Assembly: GCA_030705955.1 (NCBI GenBank) | Contig: JAUZPL010000010.1 | Span: 1-64,000 of the forward strand | Source: Bacillota bacterium | GTDB lineage: Bacteria > Bacillota > Bacilli > Bacillales > Cytobacillaceae | Direction: 5' to 3' | Length of the DNA: 64,000 nucleotides | Shown here: positions 41,660 to 50,399 of the stretch, piece by piece | Numbering within the stretch: position 1 is the first letter of the stretch | How the letters are laid out: each line of letters starts with the position of its first letter | Made by a program: the position numbers and the translations under genes | The notes under the pieces: generated by a model | What the model was told of the DNA's origin: nothing | Seen by the model: only the letters and a program-made list of their open reading frames with translations | The model's database searches: none

Positions 41660-42682
41660 TTACCCTTTTAATAACATTTTTGCTGCCCCTTCATCTGTAA
41701 TTAAGATGGTAGATGAGGGTGCTTTCTTCAAATATGCCCGGATTGCTTTTGCTTTTGATGAACCGCCTGCAACAGCCATAATATTTGGAATGCTTGAAAG
41801 GTCATTAAGCTGGAGACCAATTGTTAACACTTTATGGACAATCTCGCCTGCTTCGTTGAAATAGTAGCCGAAAGCTTCTCCAACGGCCATTCCTCTTTCA
41901 ATTTTCTTCATATCTTCTGCGTTCGTTTTTCTCCGTTCAGCCATTGTAATGGCGTCCCCTATTCCATGTATGACCATGTTTGCTGATTGAATTAATCCCA
42001 ATACCTCATGAATAGCAGGCTCCTTAACGAGAGTCTCATAACTATCCATACTGACCTGGTCAAGAACATAGAATACCCGATGCTTTGCATTCGAATTTCT
42101 TGCCATAATGGAACAAATGGTATTAGCTTGGTTTTGTACGTCCTCACCAATTCCGCCGCGCGCTGGTACAAAAAGCAGTTCATTCTCACTCAATTCAGGC
42201 GTTAATTGTTCTGCTACAGCAGCCATCGTTGAACCACCAGTTACAGCGATGATATTTTTCCCATCAAGAAGTTTTTTCATGCAGGAGGCACTTGCTTTGC
42301 CTAATTCCCTTTTTACCATGACAGAAATGTCACTATCGCCAGGAACTATGATGGCTCTTCGTATGCCGAGGCGATGTTTCAATTCCAATTCCAGAACATC
42401 AATACCTTTAAGCTCCCGCATTAAACCTTCAAGGTCCTCTAGTAAGTTTTTCCCTTCAGACGACAAGCTCATCCCAATATTGTTAATAGTAATGAGATTT
42501 TGGTCCTTTAGAAAATCCACCTCACTTCGAAGGGTCCTCTCGGTTAAGCCCAAACTAACTGCTAGGCTTCTTCTCCCCACAGGCTGCATAAAGCCTATGT
42601 ATCGTAAAATGGAATATCTTTTTTGCATAACTTGAAGGAGATCGGGTAACAATTTCCTTTGGATATCGATGAATGCGTGCAT
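41660..42682 (-). CDS. cggR: Central glycolytic genes regulator CggR
   Basis: 340 aa SorC/DeoR-type repressor. N-terminal winged HTH with RRSLAVSLGLTERTLRSEVDFLKDQ, then the sugar-phosphate-binding domain with AVTGGSTMAAVAEQL, FVPARGGIGED, HGIGDAI and AGGSSKAKAIRAYLKK. In B. subtilis fructose-1,6-bisphosphate relieves its binding to the operator upstream of cggR-gapA. AGGAGC precedes ATG 42682. The matching operator is seen at 42709-42746. Confidence 0.96.
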   Translation of the reverse strand: MHAFIDIQRKLLPDLLQVMQKRYSILRYIGFMQPVGRRSLAVSLGLTERTLRSEVDFLKDQNLITINNIGMSLSSEGKNLLEDLEGLMRELKGIDVLELELKHRLGIRRAIIVPGDSDISVMVKRELGKASASCMKKLLDGKNIIAVTGGSTMAAVAEQLTPELSENELLFVPARGGIGEDVQNQANTICSIMARNSNAKHRVFYVLDQVSMDSYETLVKEPAIHEVLGLIQSANMVIHGIGDAITMAERRKTNAEDMKKIERGMAVGEAFGYYFNEAGEIVHKVLTIGLQLNDLSSIPNIMAVAGGSSKAKAIRAYLKKAPSSTILITDEGAAKMLLKG

Positions 42683-42708
42683 GATAAAGCTCCTTTTTAT
42701 TTATGGTT

Positions 42709-42746
42709 GGTCATATAATGTCCCGTATAGACATATTATGTCCCAC
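42709..42746 (-). promoter_or_regulatory. CggR operator, two direct repeats
   Basis: Plus-strand GGTCATATAATGTCCCG (42709-42725) and GACATATTATGTCCCAC (42730-42746) are direct repeats whose GTCCC cores are 20 bp apart. On the minus strand each reads GGGACAT-ATATG-C, like the CGGGAC/TGTC repeats bound by CggR in B. subtilis. They lie 27-64 bp before the cggR start. Confidence 0.8.
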
Positions 42747-42758
42747 CATAGCCAAAAA

Positions 42759-42799
42759 AAATTCACCCCTGTTACAACGTTCATTTTAACAGGAGTGAA
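42759..42799 (-). terminator. Terminator after rpoN-glutaredoxin
   Basis: TTCACCCCTGTTA (42762-42774) pairs with TAACAGGAGTGAA (42787-42799) with one wobble, followed on the minus strand by a run of Ts. It nearly abuts the CggR operator, leaving little room for the cggR promoter, whose -35 may lie inside the hairpin. Confidence 0.75.
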
Positions 42800-42812
42800 A
42801 CTCAATTTCAAC

Positions 42813-43070
42813 TCAAAAAGCTTGATTTTTTTGTCGCAAACGTTTACATACCTCAAATTGATCAATATACCCAAACCCAACCTCGTTCCCATCTACTAAT
42901 ACAACTGGAATCATTAGTCCATAGCGCTCTGTTAAGTCATCACTTTGGTCAATATCAATTTCTTCTAAAATAAAATCCCAGTTTCTTTTGAGTTCTAAGA
43001 TCGTTTCTTTAGCGGTTTCACAAAGATGGCAATGTGCTCGTGTATATAAAGTGATGATTGTTTGATCCAT
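42813..43070 (-). CDS. Glutaredoxin-family thioredoxin-like protein
   Basis: 85 aa, glutaredoxin fold with redox motif CHLC at about residues 14-17, the cis-Pro segment MIPVVLVDGNEV and a C-terminal helix. Such small proteins belong to the DUF836/NrdH-like group; the partner is unknown. GAGGAG precedes ATG 43070. It begins 14 bp after rpoN and ends just before the cggR regulatory region, so it is probably co-transcribed with rpoN. Confidence 0.8.
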   Translation of the reverse strand: MDQTIITLYTRAHCHLCETAKETILELKRNWDFILEEIDIDQSDDLTERYGLMIPVVLVDGNEVGFGYIDQFEVCKRLRQKNQAF

Positions 43071-43084
43071 AGTGCGACTCCTCT

Positions 43085-44383
43085 TTAATCAAACCTTTTC
43101 CGTTTAGAGGATGATGGTAGTCCAAGCTGGTCACGATACTTAGCAATCGTTCGTCTTGAAACCAAAATTCCTTCATTATTTTTCAAATAATCAACGATTT
43201 CTTGATCGGAATAGGGCTTTATTTTATTTTCTTTTTCAATTAATAATGATAGTACACTTTTTACCTGCGAAGATGAAGTACTTTCTTCTGATACAGTCTG
43301 AATATTACTTGTAAAAAAGAATTTAAGCGGAAAGGTCCCCAATGGTGTCTGAACAAATTTTTCCCTAACTGCTCTGCTAATTGTTGACTCATGCACACTA
43401 AGTTCCGAAGAAATTTCCTTCATGGTCATCGGTTTTAAGTATTCCGGGCCTTTTCTAAAAAAGTCCGTCTGTTTTTCCACTATTTTATATATTACTTTCA
43501 TCAGAGTTTCTTTTCTTTGTTCAATACTTTTTAAAACAAATTGAAAATCCTGATATTTTTCATGTAAAAATCGACTAACCTGTGCGTCATCATTGTTGGA
43601 AAATTGATGGTAGTAATGTTCGTTTAATCCTATTTTGGGAAGGAGATAGTCATTTAAACGAACGATGAAGCCTTCTGAACCCCACTCTATAACAGCATCA
43701 GGGGCTACGTAGGATGTAGGCCCATCAGAAAAATTGGCACAGGGCTTTGGATTCAAGTGTTGAAGCTGGTCAAAAACATCCTGTATTTCTTTCATTGTGA
43801 CCTGCAATTCGTTTGAAATCATTTTCCACTTCTTCTCGGCAAAAGGAAGAAAGTATTCTGCAAGAATGGTTTGAGCAAGCTTATTCTCTGGTTCCATTCT
43901 TTGTAACTGTAAAAGTAGGCATTCCTGAAGTCCTCTTGCACCAATTCCAACAGGCTCCATCTTCTGAATAATCTGTAAACCTTCTTCTATTAAATCAACA
44001 GATACTCTATGGTTGTCTGCCATTTCTTGTGTATTACCACGAAAGTAACCGTTTTCATCTAAACATTGAATAAGATGCCGGATTATTTTTAACTGCTGTT
44101 TTGTATATTTTTTTAAATTCAATTGAGCAAGCAAATAGTCCTCTAACGAGAAGGTTTTATCTGCTATTTGTTCAATCCAATATGTTTTGTCTTTATCAGG
44201 CTTTTTGGGTACACGGATGGCTTTATTTTCTACAGTAAATAGGGGATTTTCCAAAGCCTTATTTTCCAAAAACTCCGTTAGCTCTTGGGCAGAATATTGC
44301 AAAAGGGCAATTGCCTGTGTAAGCTCCTGCGTCATTGCTAATTTTAAGGTTTGCTGCTGCCATAAACCTGCCTTTAAATTCAT
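43085..44383 (-). CDS. rpoN: RNA polymerase sigma-54 factor
   Basis: 432 aa (SigL in B. subtilis). Region I is glutamine-rich (WQQQTLKLAMTQELTQAI), the core-binding middle follows, an HTH near 325-350 (MKEISSELSVHESTISRAV) contacts the -12 element, and the C-terminal RpoN box VSRRTIAKYRDQLGLP reads the -24 element. ATG 44383 follows AGGGGGG. No enhancer-binding activator is encoded in this window, and no -24/-12 promoter was found upstream of the mannose-family PTS operon here, unlike the levanase case in B. subtilis. Confidence 0.95.
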   Translation of the reverse strand: MNLKAGLWQQQTLKLAMTQELTQAIALLQYSAQELTEFLENKALENPLFTVENKAIRVPKKPDKDKTYWIEQIADKTFSLEDYLLAQLNLKKYTKQQLKIIRHLIQCLDENGYFRGNTQEMADNHRVSVDLIEEGLQIIQKMEPVGIGARGLQECLLLQLQRMEPENKLAQTILAEYFLPFAEKKWKMISNELQVTMKEIQDVFDQLQHLNPKPCANFSDGPTSYVAPDAVIEWGSEGFIVRLNDYLLPKIGLNEHYYHQFSNNDDAQVSRFLHEKYQDFQFVLKSIEQRKETLMKVIYKIVEKQTDFFRKGPEYLKPMTMKEISSELSVHESTISRAVREKFVQTPLGTFPLKFFFTSNIQTVSEESTSSSQVKSVLSLLIEKENKIKPYSDQEIVDYLKNNEGILVSRRTIAKYRDQLGLPSSSKRKRFD

Positions 44384-44454
44384 TTTCAATCCCCCCTATC
44401 TTCTATTTTACAATACAAACAGGGCTTTGGTGAATGGAAAGAAAATGGTAATCT

Positions 44455-44492
44455 AAAAAAATAGTCCCTTTGGTTGATACTTACAAAGGGAC
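44455..44492 (-). terminator. Terminator of the class A PBP gene
   Basis: GTCCCTTTG (44464-44472) and CAAAGGGAC (44484-44492) form a 9-bp stem; the minus-strand tail is ATTTTTTT. Confidence 0.85.
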
Positions 44493-44502
44493 CCAATTCT
44501 TC

Positions 44503-46644
44503 TTATCCATGCTTATGTTTTCCTTTTCCTTTCCCTGGTTTAAATTTTCCCCAACCAGGTCCATGTCCCTCTCCTTTTGGCACGTGCTTCTGTTGTTCTC
44601 CACTATTTCCAATATTGTATATTGGAGCTTGCGGAAAATCTTCAGGATTTCCATCTAAAATGTAAAGTTCATTATTCACTCTGAATACATCATTAGGCTG
44701 TATAAAGTTACTTTGATCTGTTCCAAACTCCTGCATCATGGATTTAAATAGTAGCTGGGAGACTTTTGTCGTATATCCAAGCATATAGTTACCTGGTCCA
44801 TTTTTCGCATATCCAGTCCAAACTGCCATTGTATATTGCGGTGTATATCCCGCAATCCAACTATCGTTTGTTGCGCTTGATGGATAACCAAATCGGGCAG
44901 TTGTTTTATCATCGAAATTGGTGGTACCAGTTTTTCCGGCAATATCTAGCCCCGGGACATTTGCTGCCGTTCCAGTTCCGGAGTTTACGACTGTCCGTAG
45001 CATATCCGTCACCATATATGCTGTGTAATCATGCATAACACGCCTTGGCTTTGGAGAAAACGAAACAACTTCGCCATCAGGAAAGACAACCTTCTGAACG
45101 AAATGTGGTTGATTGTAGACTCCATTATTTCCAAAAGCGCTGTAGGCTCCCGCCATCTCCAATGGATTAACCGTGTTACTTCCAATCGCTGTGGATTCGT
45201 ATACTTTATTATGATCAAAGGATATCCCCAAATTCTCAGCAAATTCCTTTGCCTTCCCCATTCCTACCTCTCTAAGTGTTAGGAGAGCAGGTATATTGTA
45301 TGACCACTGAAGTGCTGTTCGAATGGACAGCATTCCATGATATTGATGATCCCAGTTTGAAATGGATTCTCCATTCGAATACGAGGTTTCATGGTCATCA
45401 ATTTGGTGGGCTGTAGACCATTTTAAATTTTCAATAGCCGGACCATAATCAAAGATGGGTTTAAAAGAGGATCCTGGCTGCCGTTTTATATCGATTGCAA
45501 AATTGGTTCCCAGAAATGATGCCTTATACTCGTTCCGGCCACTCCCAATAGCACGAACCTCTCCTGTTTTGGTATCTAAAAATACAAAGGCTCCTTGAAA
45601 ATTAGCATTTGGATAAGGAATCATCGTATTCGTGTTCATCAGTTTATCTGCATAATCCTGAGCTTTTGTATCCAGGGTCGTATAAATCGATAATCCATCC
45701 GTACTGATGTCCACATTTTTCAGCTTGCCTTGTACTTCTTTCACAACTGCATCTAAAAACGCCTCATACGGCATACCTTGCTGATTGGACTTTGGTGCCA
45801 GCCCTTCTGTAATAGGGACTCTCTTTGCGTCAATCATTTGCTCCTCTGTAATGTATCCTTGTTTATACATTGAATGTAAGACAAGGTTACGGCGATTAGT
45901 GGCGGCTTTCTGGTTCTCGGGCTTGGTTGGATCATAATGACTAGGACTTTGCGGAAGTCCAGCCAGCATAGCAGCCTCTGAAAGGGTTAATTTATTTAGA
46001 TTGTTAGCACCAATTCCATAATAGGTTTTTGCAGCTGCTGCCACCCCATAAGAACCATCACCAAGATAAATCTTATTTAAATACATCATTAAGATTTCAT
46101 GCTTGGTATACTTTTTTTCCAGCTGATAGGCCAAACTCCATTCCTGTACTTTTCGCTTTATCGTCTTTTGAGGAGTCAGAAATGAGTTTTTAATGACCTG
46201 CTGGGTAATCGTACTACCACCTTGCGAGCCAAAATTCCCGGTTAAATTTTCAAAAATGGCTCTTGCTGTTCCTTTTATATCAATTCCATGATGTTCATAA
46301 AAGTGGGCATCCTCTGTAGCAATAAAGGCATGTTCCAACATTTTTGGTACTTGTGTATACGTAATCTTTGTCCGTTTCTCTTTGCCATATTCATAGAGAA
46401 AATTCCCGTTTTCATCGTAAAATTTAGTTGAAAGTGGATCTACTAGTTTAGAAGGGTCTAATGTTGGTGCACTTTTAATCATTGCAGCGAAGGTTACAAC
46501 CCCTATGCCTATTGAAAGAACAGCAAGAACCATACAGGTCATGAATATCTTTTTTAACAAGGATCTGCTTTTTGATGATTTATTACTTCTAAGTTGTTTT
46601 TTCGCTTGTTTTCGCTCTTGGCGATAGCGATATTCTTCAGCCAT
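44503..46644 (-). CDS. Class A penicillin-binding protein (PonA-like)
   Basis: 713 aa bifunctional peptidoglycan synthase. A basic cytoplasmic N terminus precedes a single TM helix near residues 34-56. The GT51 glycosyltransferase has the catalytic TEDAHFYEHHGID and GGSTITQQVIKN; the transpeptidase has SSFK (in QPGSSFKP), SYN and KTGTTN. Sequence is closest to PonA (PBP1) but lacks its long C-terminal extension; instead it ends in a short Gly/Lys/His/Pro-rich tail. ATG 46644 follows GGAGGCGGGG; the frame is open 62 codons further upstream with no ribosome site. It is probably a second class A PBP. Confidence 0.92.
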   Translation of the reverse strand: MAEEYRYRQERKQAKKQLRSNKSSKSRSLLKKIFMTCMVLAVLSIGIGVVTFAAMIKSAPTLDPSKLVDPLSTKFYDENGNFLYEYGKEKRTKITYTQVPKMLEHAFIATEDAHFYEHHGIDIKGTARAIFENLTGNFGSQGGSTITQQVIKNSFLTPQKTIKRKVQEWSLAYQLEKKYTKHEILMMYLNKIYLGDGSYGVAAAAKTYYGIGANNLNKLTLSEAAMLAGLPQSPSHYDPTKPENQKAATNRRNLVLHSMYKQGYITEEQMIDAKRVPITEGLAPKSNQQGMPYEAFLDAVVKEVQGKLKNVDISTDGLSIYTTLDTKAQDYADKLMNTNTMIPYPNANFQGAFVFLDTKTGEVRAIGSGRNEYKASFLGTNFAIDIKRQPGSSFKPIFDYGPAIENLKWSTAHQIDDHETSYSNGESISNWDHQYHGMLSIRTALQWSYNIPALLTLREVGMGKAKEFAENLGISFDHNKVYESTAIGSNTVNPLEMAGAYSAFGNNGVYNQPHFVQKVVFPDGEVVSFSPKPRRVMHDYTAYMVTDMLRTVVNSGTGTAANVPGLDIAGKTGTTNFDDKTTARFGYPSSATNDSWIAGYTPQYTMAVWTGYAKNGPGNYMLGYTTKVSQLLFKSMMQEFGTDQSNFIQPNDVFRVNNELYILDGNPEDFPQAPIYNIGNSGEQQKHVPKGEGHGPGWGKFKPGKGKGKHKHG

Positions 46645-46815
46645 CCTATCCCCGCCTCCTATCCATAAGGTGTTTTCTTCATTGATTACAATAGGAAGTG
46701 TATCAATTAATTTTAAAAAACTTATAGAATAATCTTCGTAATTCCATATTCCATTCATATTCATTCGAAGATTCTTTTCTTTTTTTGAGGGTAAGGGTTC
46801 ATTTAAAATACTAAA

Positions 46816-46841
46816 CCTCCCGCCAAACAAATGGCAGGAGG
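46816..46841 (-). terminator. Terminator of the STM3941-like gene
   Basis: CCTCCCGCCA (46816-46825) pairs with TGGCAGGAGG (46832-46841) with one wobble; the minus-strand tail TTTAGTATTTT is moderately T-rich. Confidence 0.6.
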
Positions 46842-46847
46842 CTCCCT

Positions 46848-47423
46848 TTACGCTTTAATTCCTTTCTTTTTCCTTCTTTTTAAGAAAGGATCTTCGTATT
46901 CCTTTACTATAATTCCTTGATTATTTTTCTGTCCGAAATCTTTACAAGTATTAAAAATTTGCCTTAGTTTCTCACTTTGAAATGCAAATCCATCAATCGA
47001 AATGGTATGACCTGTACGTTCACGATTCCTTTGTGCCATTTTAAACGCGTTCATACTGCCACTATTTTTAAAATCGTAAATTTTTGAAACTAAAATTCCA
47101 ATTTGCAGACTCGTACTTCCAGGATATGTTTCAATTTTTTCAATTGCACTCCATGGAATAAGTCCAAAATCAACAGGGGAAGTGTAATCTTTGATTCCTT
47201 TATCAGATATGACAAGTAAAGGGTCATGTTTGACTATAGCCCGAATACTCATTACAATCTGCCAGACAAAAAATAACATTATGGCAATCAATAATACTTT
47301 CCAAATAAGTTGAAAATTATTTGTAAATAATATATAAGCCTCTAAAATTAAAAAAATGAAATACACAATAATAGAGAGAGAGGATCTAATTTTATCAGGA
47401 TAGACAACATACTCGTTTGACAA
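46848..47423 (-). CDS. STM3941-family membrane protein
   Basis: 191 aa. Two transmembrane helices at about 15-33 and 40-60, then a soluble PH-like domain (LLVISDKGIKDY, LIPWSAIEKIETYPG) and a very basic C terminus. This matches the two-TM plus beta-domain pattern of STM3941-type proteins, whose role is not established. Start is TTG 47423; AAGG lies at acceptable spacing. The region immediately upstream is the second phased repeat array. Confidence 0.65.
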   Translation of the reverse strand: MSNEYVVYPDKIRSSLSIIVYFIFLILEAYILFTNNFQLIWKVLLIAIMLFFVWQIVMSIRAIVKHDPLLVISDKGIKDYTSPVDFGLIPWSAIEKIETYPGSTSLQIGILVSKIYDFKNSGSMNAFKMAQRNRERTGHTISIDGFAFQSEKLRQIFNTCKDFGQKNNQGIIVKEYEDPFLKRRKKKGIKA

Positions 47424-47486
47424 AACCTATGCCTTCTTTCATTTAGGCTCTTTTCTAAAAGATTGTTGCTTTCGATTAAGTTATTG

Positions 47487-47582
47487 TTTCGCGGATATAT
47501 TACTGGTTTTCGCGGATATCCTTTAATTTTCGCGGATAAAATTTTATTTTCGCGGATAAATTGTATTTTTTCGCGGATAAAT
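47487..47582 (-). repeat. Five-copy phased repeat array 2, inverted relative to array 1
   Basis: CGCGGATA cores start at 47490, 47511, 47531, 47551 and 47572: steps of 21, 20, 20 and 21, the same pattern as array 1 at 35445. Read on the minus strand the units are TTATCCGCGAAAA followed by AT-rich spacers, and the last unit ends CGCGAAAC, again as in array 1. The flank 47461-47477 (GATTGTTGCTTTCGATT) recurs at 30868. It lies in the 260-bp gap 47424-47683 between kdgA and the STM3941-like gene; the rest of that gap shows no gene. Confidence 0.85.
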
Positions 47583-47683
47583 CTGAAATTGGCTGGAATA
47601 ATGCCAAAAAAAACAACAAAATGTACGAAAACAGCCTTTATTTAAATTCACAAATCTAAGCCCGATACGTGACTCTTTTCCTT

Positions 47684-48328
47684 TTAACCATGCATACCTT
47701 CTTTTACAATAGATACAAACTGTTTAGCTGTTCTTGTGACTAACTCATAATCACCCATTTTTGCCCCTTTTGTTAAACTGCTTCCAGTACCGAGTGCAAA
47801 TGCCCCATTCTTCAACCATTCTGCAGCGTTTTCAGTCGTTACCCCACCGCTTGGCATAAAATGGCCTTGTGGCAGTGGCCCTTTCAAATCCTTTATAATG
47901 TTAGGTCCAAATGCGCCTCCAGGAAAAATCTTGATTACATCCGCTCCTAATTCCATTGCTTTAACAGCTTCAGTTGGGCTCATTACTCCCGGAATAACAA
48001 CGACTCTGTATCGGTTGCATACTTGAATCGTTTTTTCCGAAAGGTTTGGTGAGACAATAAACTTCGCCCTAGCAAGAATAGCCAAGCGGGCAGTTTCAGC
48101 ATCAAGTACTGTACCAGCACCAACTACAACATCCTTATCCATGTAACAGTTAGATAATTCTTTAATAATATCCAAAGCCCCCGGTACCGTCATGGTTACT
48201 TCCAGAAACTTAATGCCTCCTTTAAAAATTGCTTCACTTACCTTTAGACCTTGATCCCTATTATCCGCCCGGATGACAGCAACAAGTCCCTCTTCCCGCA
48301 TCTTTACCAGTACATCCAGCTTATCCAT
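47684..48328 (-). CDS. kdgA: KDPG/KHG aldolase (2-dehydro-3-deoxy-phosphogluconate aldolase)
   Basis: 214 aa class I aldolase cleaving 2-keto-3-deoxy-6-phosphogluconate to pyruvate and glyceraldehyde-3-phosphate. Catalytic Glu in KFLEVTMTVP, phosphate-binding GAGTVLD, Schiff-base Lys in VIKIFPGG and PSGGVTTENA. GAAGGTG precedes ATG 48328. It is the last gene of a six-gene unit with a mannose-family PTS and a 2-hydroxyacid dehydrogenase, which identifies the end products of the pathway. No dehydratase or KDG kinase gene is adjacent. Confidence 0.9.
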   Translation of the reverse strand: MDKLDVLVKMREEGLVAVIRADNRDQGLKVSEAIFKGGIKFLEVTMTVPGALDIIKELSNCYMDKDVVVGAGTVLDAETARLAILARAKFIVSPNLSEKTIQVCNRYRVVVIPGVMSPTEAVKAMELGADVIKIFPGGAFGPNIIKDLKGPLPQGHFMPSGGVTTENAAEWLKNGAFALGTGSSLTKGAKMGDYELVTRTAKQFVSIVKEGMHG

Positions 48329-48364
48329 TTCTGGTCACCTTCGTTTTAGACAATGTTCTTGATT

Positions 48365-49357
48365 CTATTTAATAAATACCTCACGATTCACCACATGATC
48401 TGGTTTTTCCCCTCTTACTATTCGTTCCACATCTGACACCACTTTTTCCCCCATCCCTCTTAGGCATTCTTCTGTATAGGCTGAAATATGGGGTGTTACA
48501 AGTACATTTTCATAGTTAAAATAAGGATGACTCTCATCAATTGGTTCACCCTCGAGAACATCTGTAAAAACTCCGGCAATGACCCCTTGATTCAAGCCGT
48601 TCAGCACTGCCTCTTGGTCCAACAATTCCCCTCTGGCTGCATTTGCGATATAAACGCCTTTTTTCATGAGACCAATTTCTCTATTTGATATCATATGATA
48701 GCTTTCTTTATTAAGTAGGGCATGCATGGAAATAATGTCTGACTGTTTTAGCAATTCATCGAGTGTAGCAGACTCTACCCCCATTTTCGCTAATTCTTCT
48801 TTATCTTTAAAAGGATCATAAGCTAGTACTCTAGCATTAAAACCATTTTTAAAAATTTCCCCAACACGGCTGCCTATATTCCCATAACCAATGACTCCAA
48901 CCGTCTTTCCCGTAATCTGATGACCAATAAATTGTGCCCGTTTTGACCATTTTCCTTCTTTTGCAGCAAGGGATGCTTCAACTGTTTTACGAATCACTGC
49001 CATTAACCCCGCTATTGCATTTTCCGCTACAGCATTTCTTTCAACATGAGCAGAAACAATCGAGACAACTGTGCCTCTTTCTGTCGCAGCATGGATATCA
49101 ATGTTGTTGTAGCCTATTCCATGCCGTGAAATCAAAATAGTTTCATCCTTAAATTCAAAAAATTCTCTTGTGAAAAATGGGGTAACGCTTGAAATAAGAA
49201 TATCAAATCCATTCAGCTTCTCTGCTAATTCCTTTCCAGGTGTCTCAATTGGAAAAGTAAAGCGTTCCACTACCCCAAGTTTCTCAAGTCTTTCCATTTG
49301 CTCTGGAAATTTCCTGCCAAAACTACTCGAATTGATGATTGCAATCTTATGTGCCAT
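48365..49357 (-). CDS. D-isomer-specific 2-hydroxyacid dehydrogenase
   Basis: 330 aa NAD(P)-dependent dehydrogenase. Rossmann motif VGVIGYGNIGSRVGEIF, catalytic Arg in NAARGELLD, Glu in DVLEGEP and catalytic His in TPHISAYTEE; the Asp in LAYDPFKDKEE at the end of beta-2 favours NAD over NADP. ATG 49357 follows GGAAGAGG; the frame opens six codons earlier within the ribosome site. Set between PTS IIB and KDPG aldolase genes, it probably interconverts a 2-hydroxy and 2-keto sugar acid 6-phosphate in the same pathway. The exact substrate is unknown. Confidence 0.88.
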   Translation of the reverse strand: MAHKIAIINSSSFGRKFPEQMERLEKLGVVERFTFPIETPGKELAEKLNGFDILISSVTPFFTREFFEFKDETILISRHGIGYNNIDIHAATERGTVVSIVSAHVERNAVAENAIAGLMAVIRKTVEASLAAKEGKWSKRAQFIGHQITGKTVGVIGYGNIGSRVGEIFKNGFNARVLAYDPFKDKEELAKMGVESATLDELLKQSDIISMHALLNKESYHMISNREIGLMKKGVYIANAARGELLDQEAVLNGLNQGVIAGVFTDVLEGEPIDESHPYFNYENVLVTPHISAYTEECLRGMGEKVVSDVERIVRGEKPDHVVNREVFIK

Positions 49358-49447
49358 AGTCCTCTTCCTTTCCATACAAATCTGAAAAGTGAATGGCTTA
49401 CAAACAGCTTTTTAGTTGACTGAACGCAATACCATTTCATCATAATT

Positions 49448-49942
49448 CTATTTAAGAGATTTAAGGGCATCCGTTAACGACACACGTTTACTGTCAGGGA
49501 CTGTCTGGAAGTATACCTCAATTCCTTTACTTTCTATTTCTTTTAAAACTTCCCCATCTTCTTTTGTTAAACCCACCGTACTGATGACAAACTTTGAGTT
49601 TGCTTTCTTAGAGATTCCTCCAATATTCAGTTTTTCAATAGGCAGGTTCCCTTTTTCAATGACTTCCTTTACACTAGCAATATTTTTAAATAGTAAAACA
49701 ACCTGATCATTCCCAAATTGATCTTGAGCCCAACTTTCCATTACCTCTTTCGTACTAAATACTTTAATTTTCAAGCCCGAAGAGGAGTTCACATTAATAT
49801 AGATTTCCTTCATAAAATCATCTGCAGCTGTAAGGTTGTCAACCACATAAATGGCATTCGTTCCAAGCCCCTTTGACCACTTTGTCATAACTTGTCCGTG
49901 TATTAATCGATCATCAATTCTTATTAAGTTAATTTTCCCCAT
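49448..49942 (-). CDS. PTS mannose/fructose/sorbose family IIB
   Basis: 164 aa cytosolic phosphotransfer protein. The phospho-acceptor His lies in the canonical RIDDRLIHGQVMTKW near residue 15; the rest is the IIB-Man fold. It receives phosphate from IIA (gene at 49959, 16 bp away) and passes it to the incoming sugar at IIC/IID. AGGGGTGG precedes the start. Confidence 0.93.
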   Translation of the reverse strand: MGKINLIRIDDRLIHGQVMTKWSKGLGTNAIYVVDNLTAADDFMKEIYINVNSSSGLKIKVFSTKEVMESWAQDQFGNDQVVLLFKNIASVKEVIEKGNLPIEKLNIGGISKKANSKFVISTVGLTKEDGEVLKEIESKGIEVYFQTVPDSKRVSLTDALKSLK

Positions 49943-49958
49943 GAAAATCCACCCCTTT

Positions 49959-50375
49959 CTATTTTTTAAGAAAAAAGCTTCGATCTAATTTTTTGATTCC
50001 ATCCATACCTGTCTGTTTAATTGTTTCTAATAATGTATTGGTATCTTCATCATTTTTATAGAAAGCCAATAATTCAATTAACATTGGCATATTTACTCCA
50101 GTCAGAATCTTCAAATCATTTTTAGCCAATAATGAGAGGGCAACATTTCCAGGACTTCCCCCCATTAAGTCAACCATGACAACCGTTTCTAACCCTTTTT
50201 CATTATTTTTTTCCACAATTAAAGCGGCTTTGTTTCGAAGATTATCCACAGAATCACCAGGACGTAAGGCTAAGGCACAGACATTTTCCTGCGGTCCCAT
50301 GATCATTTCTACGCTTTTTATTAATTCACTGCCAAACTCACCATGAGTCATAATTACTATTGCTCTATCTGCCAC
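49959..50375 (-). CDS. PTS mannose family IIA
   Basis: 138 aa. The active-site His is in VIMTHGEFGSEL near residue 11, and VDLMGGSPGNVAL is typical of the fold. Here IIA and IIB are separate genes, as in several sugar-acid and fructose systems, not fused as in E. coli ManX. Start is GTG 50375 after GAAGAAGGG. A stable stem-loop (50400-50440) lies in the 78-bp gap to the IID gene. Confidence 0.92.
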   Translation of the reverse strand: MADRAIVIMTHGEFGSELIKSVEMIMGPQENVCALALRPGDSVDNLRNKAALIVEKNNEKGLETVVMVDLMGGSPGNVALSLLAKNDLKILTGVNMPMLIELLAFYKNDEDTNTLLETIKQTGMDGIKKLDRSFFLKK

Positions 50376-50399
50376 GGCCCTTCTTCCCTTCGCGAAACA

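Noticed and set aside
42108-42635. 175-codon open frame antisense to cggR
   Set aside because: No ribosome site and it lies wholly within a clear orthologue; treated as a shadow. Similar long antisense frames at 52975-53529 and 28447-28827 were rejected for the same reason.
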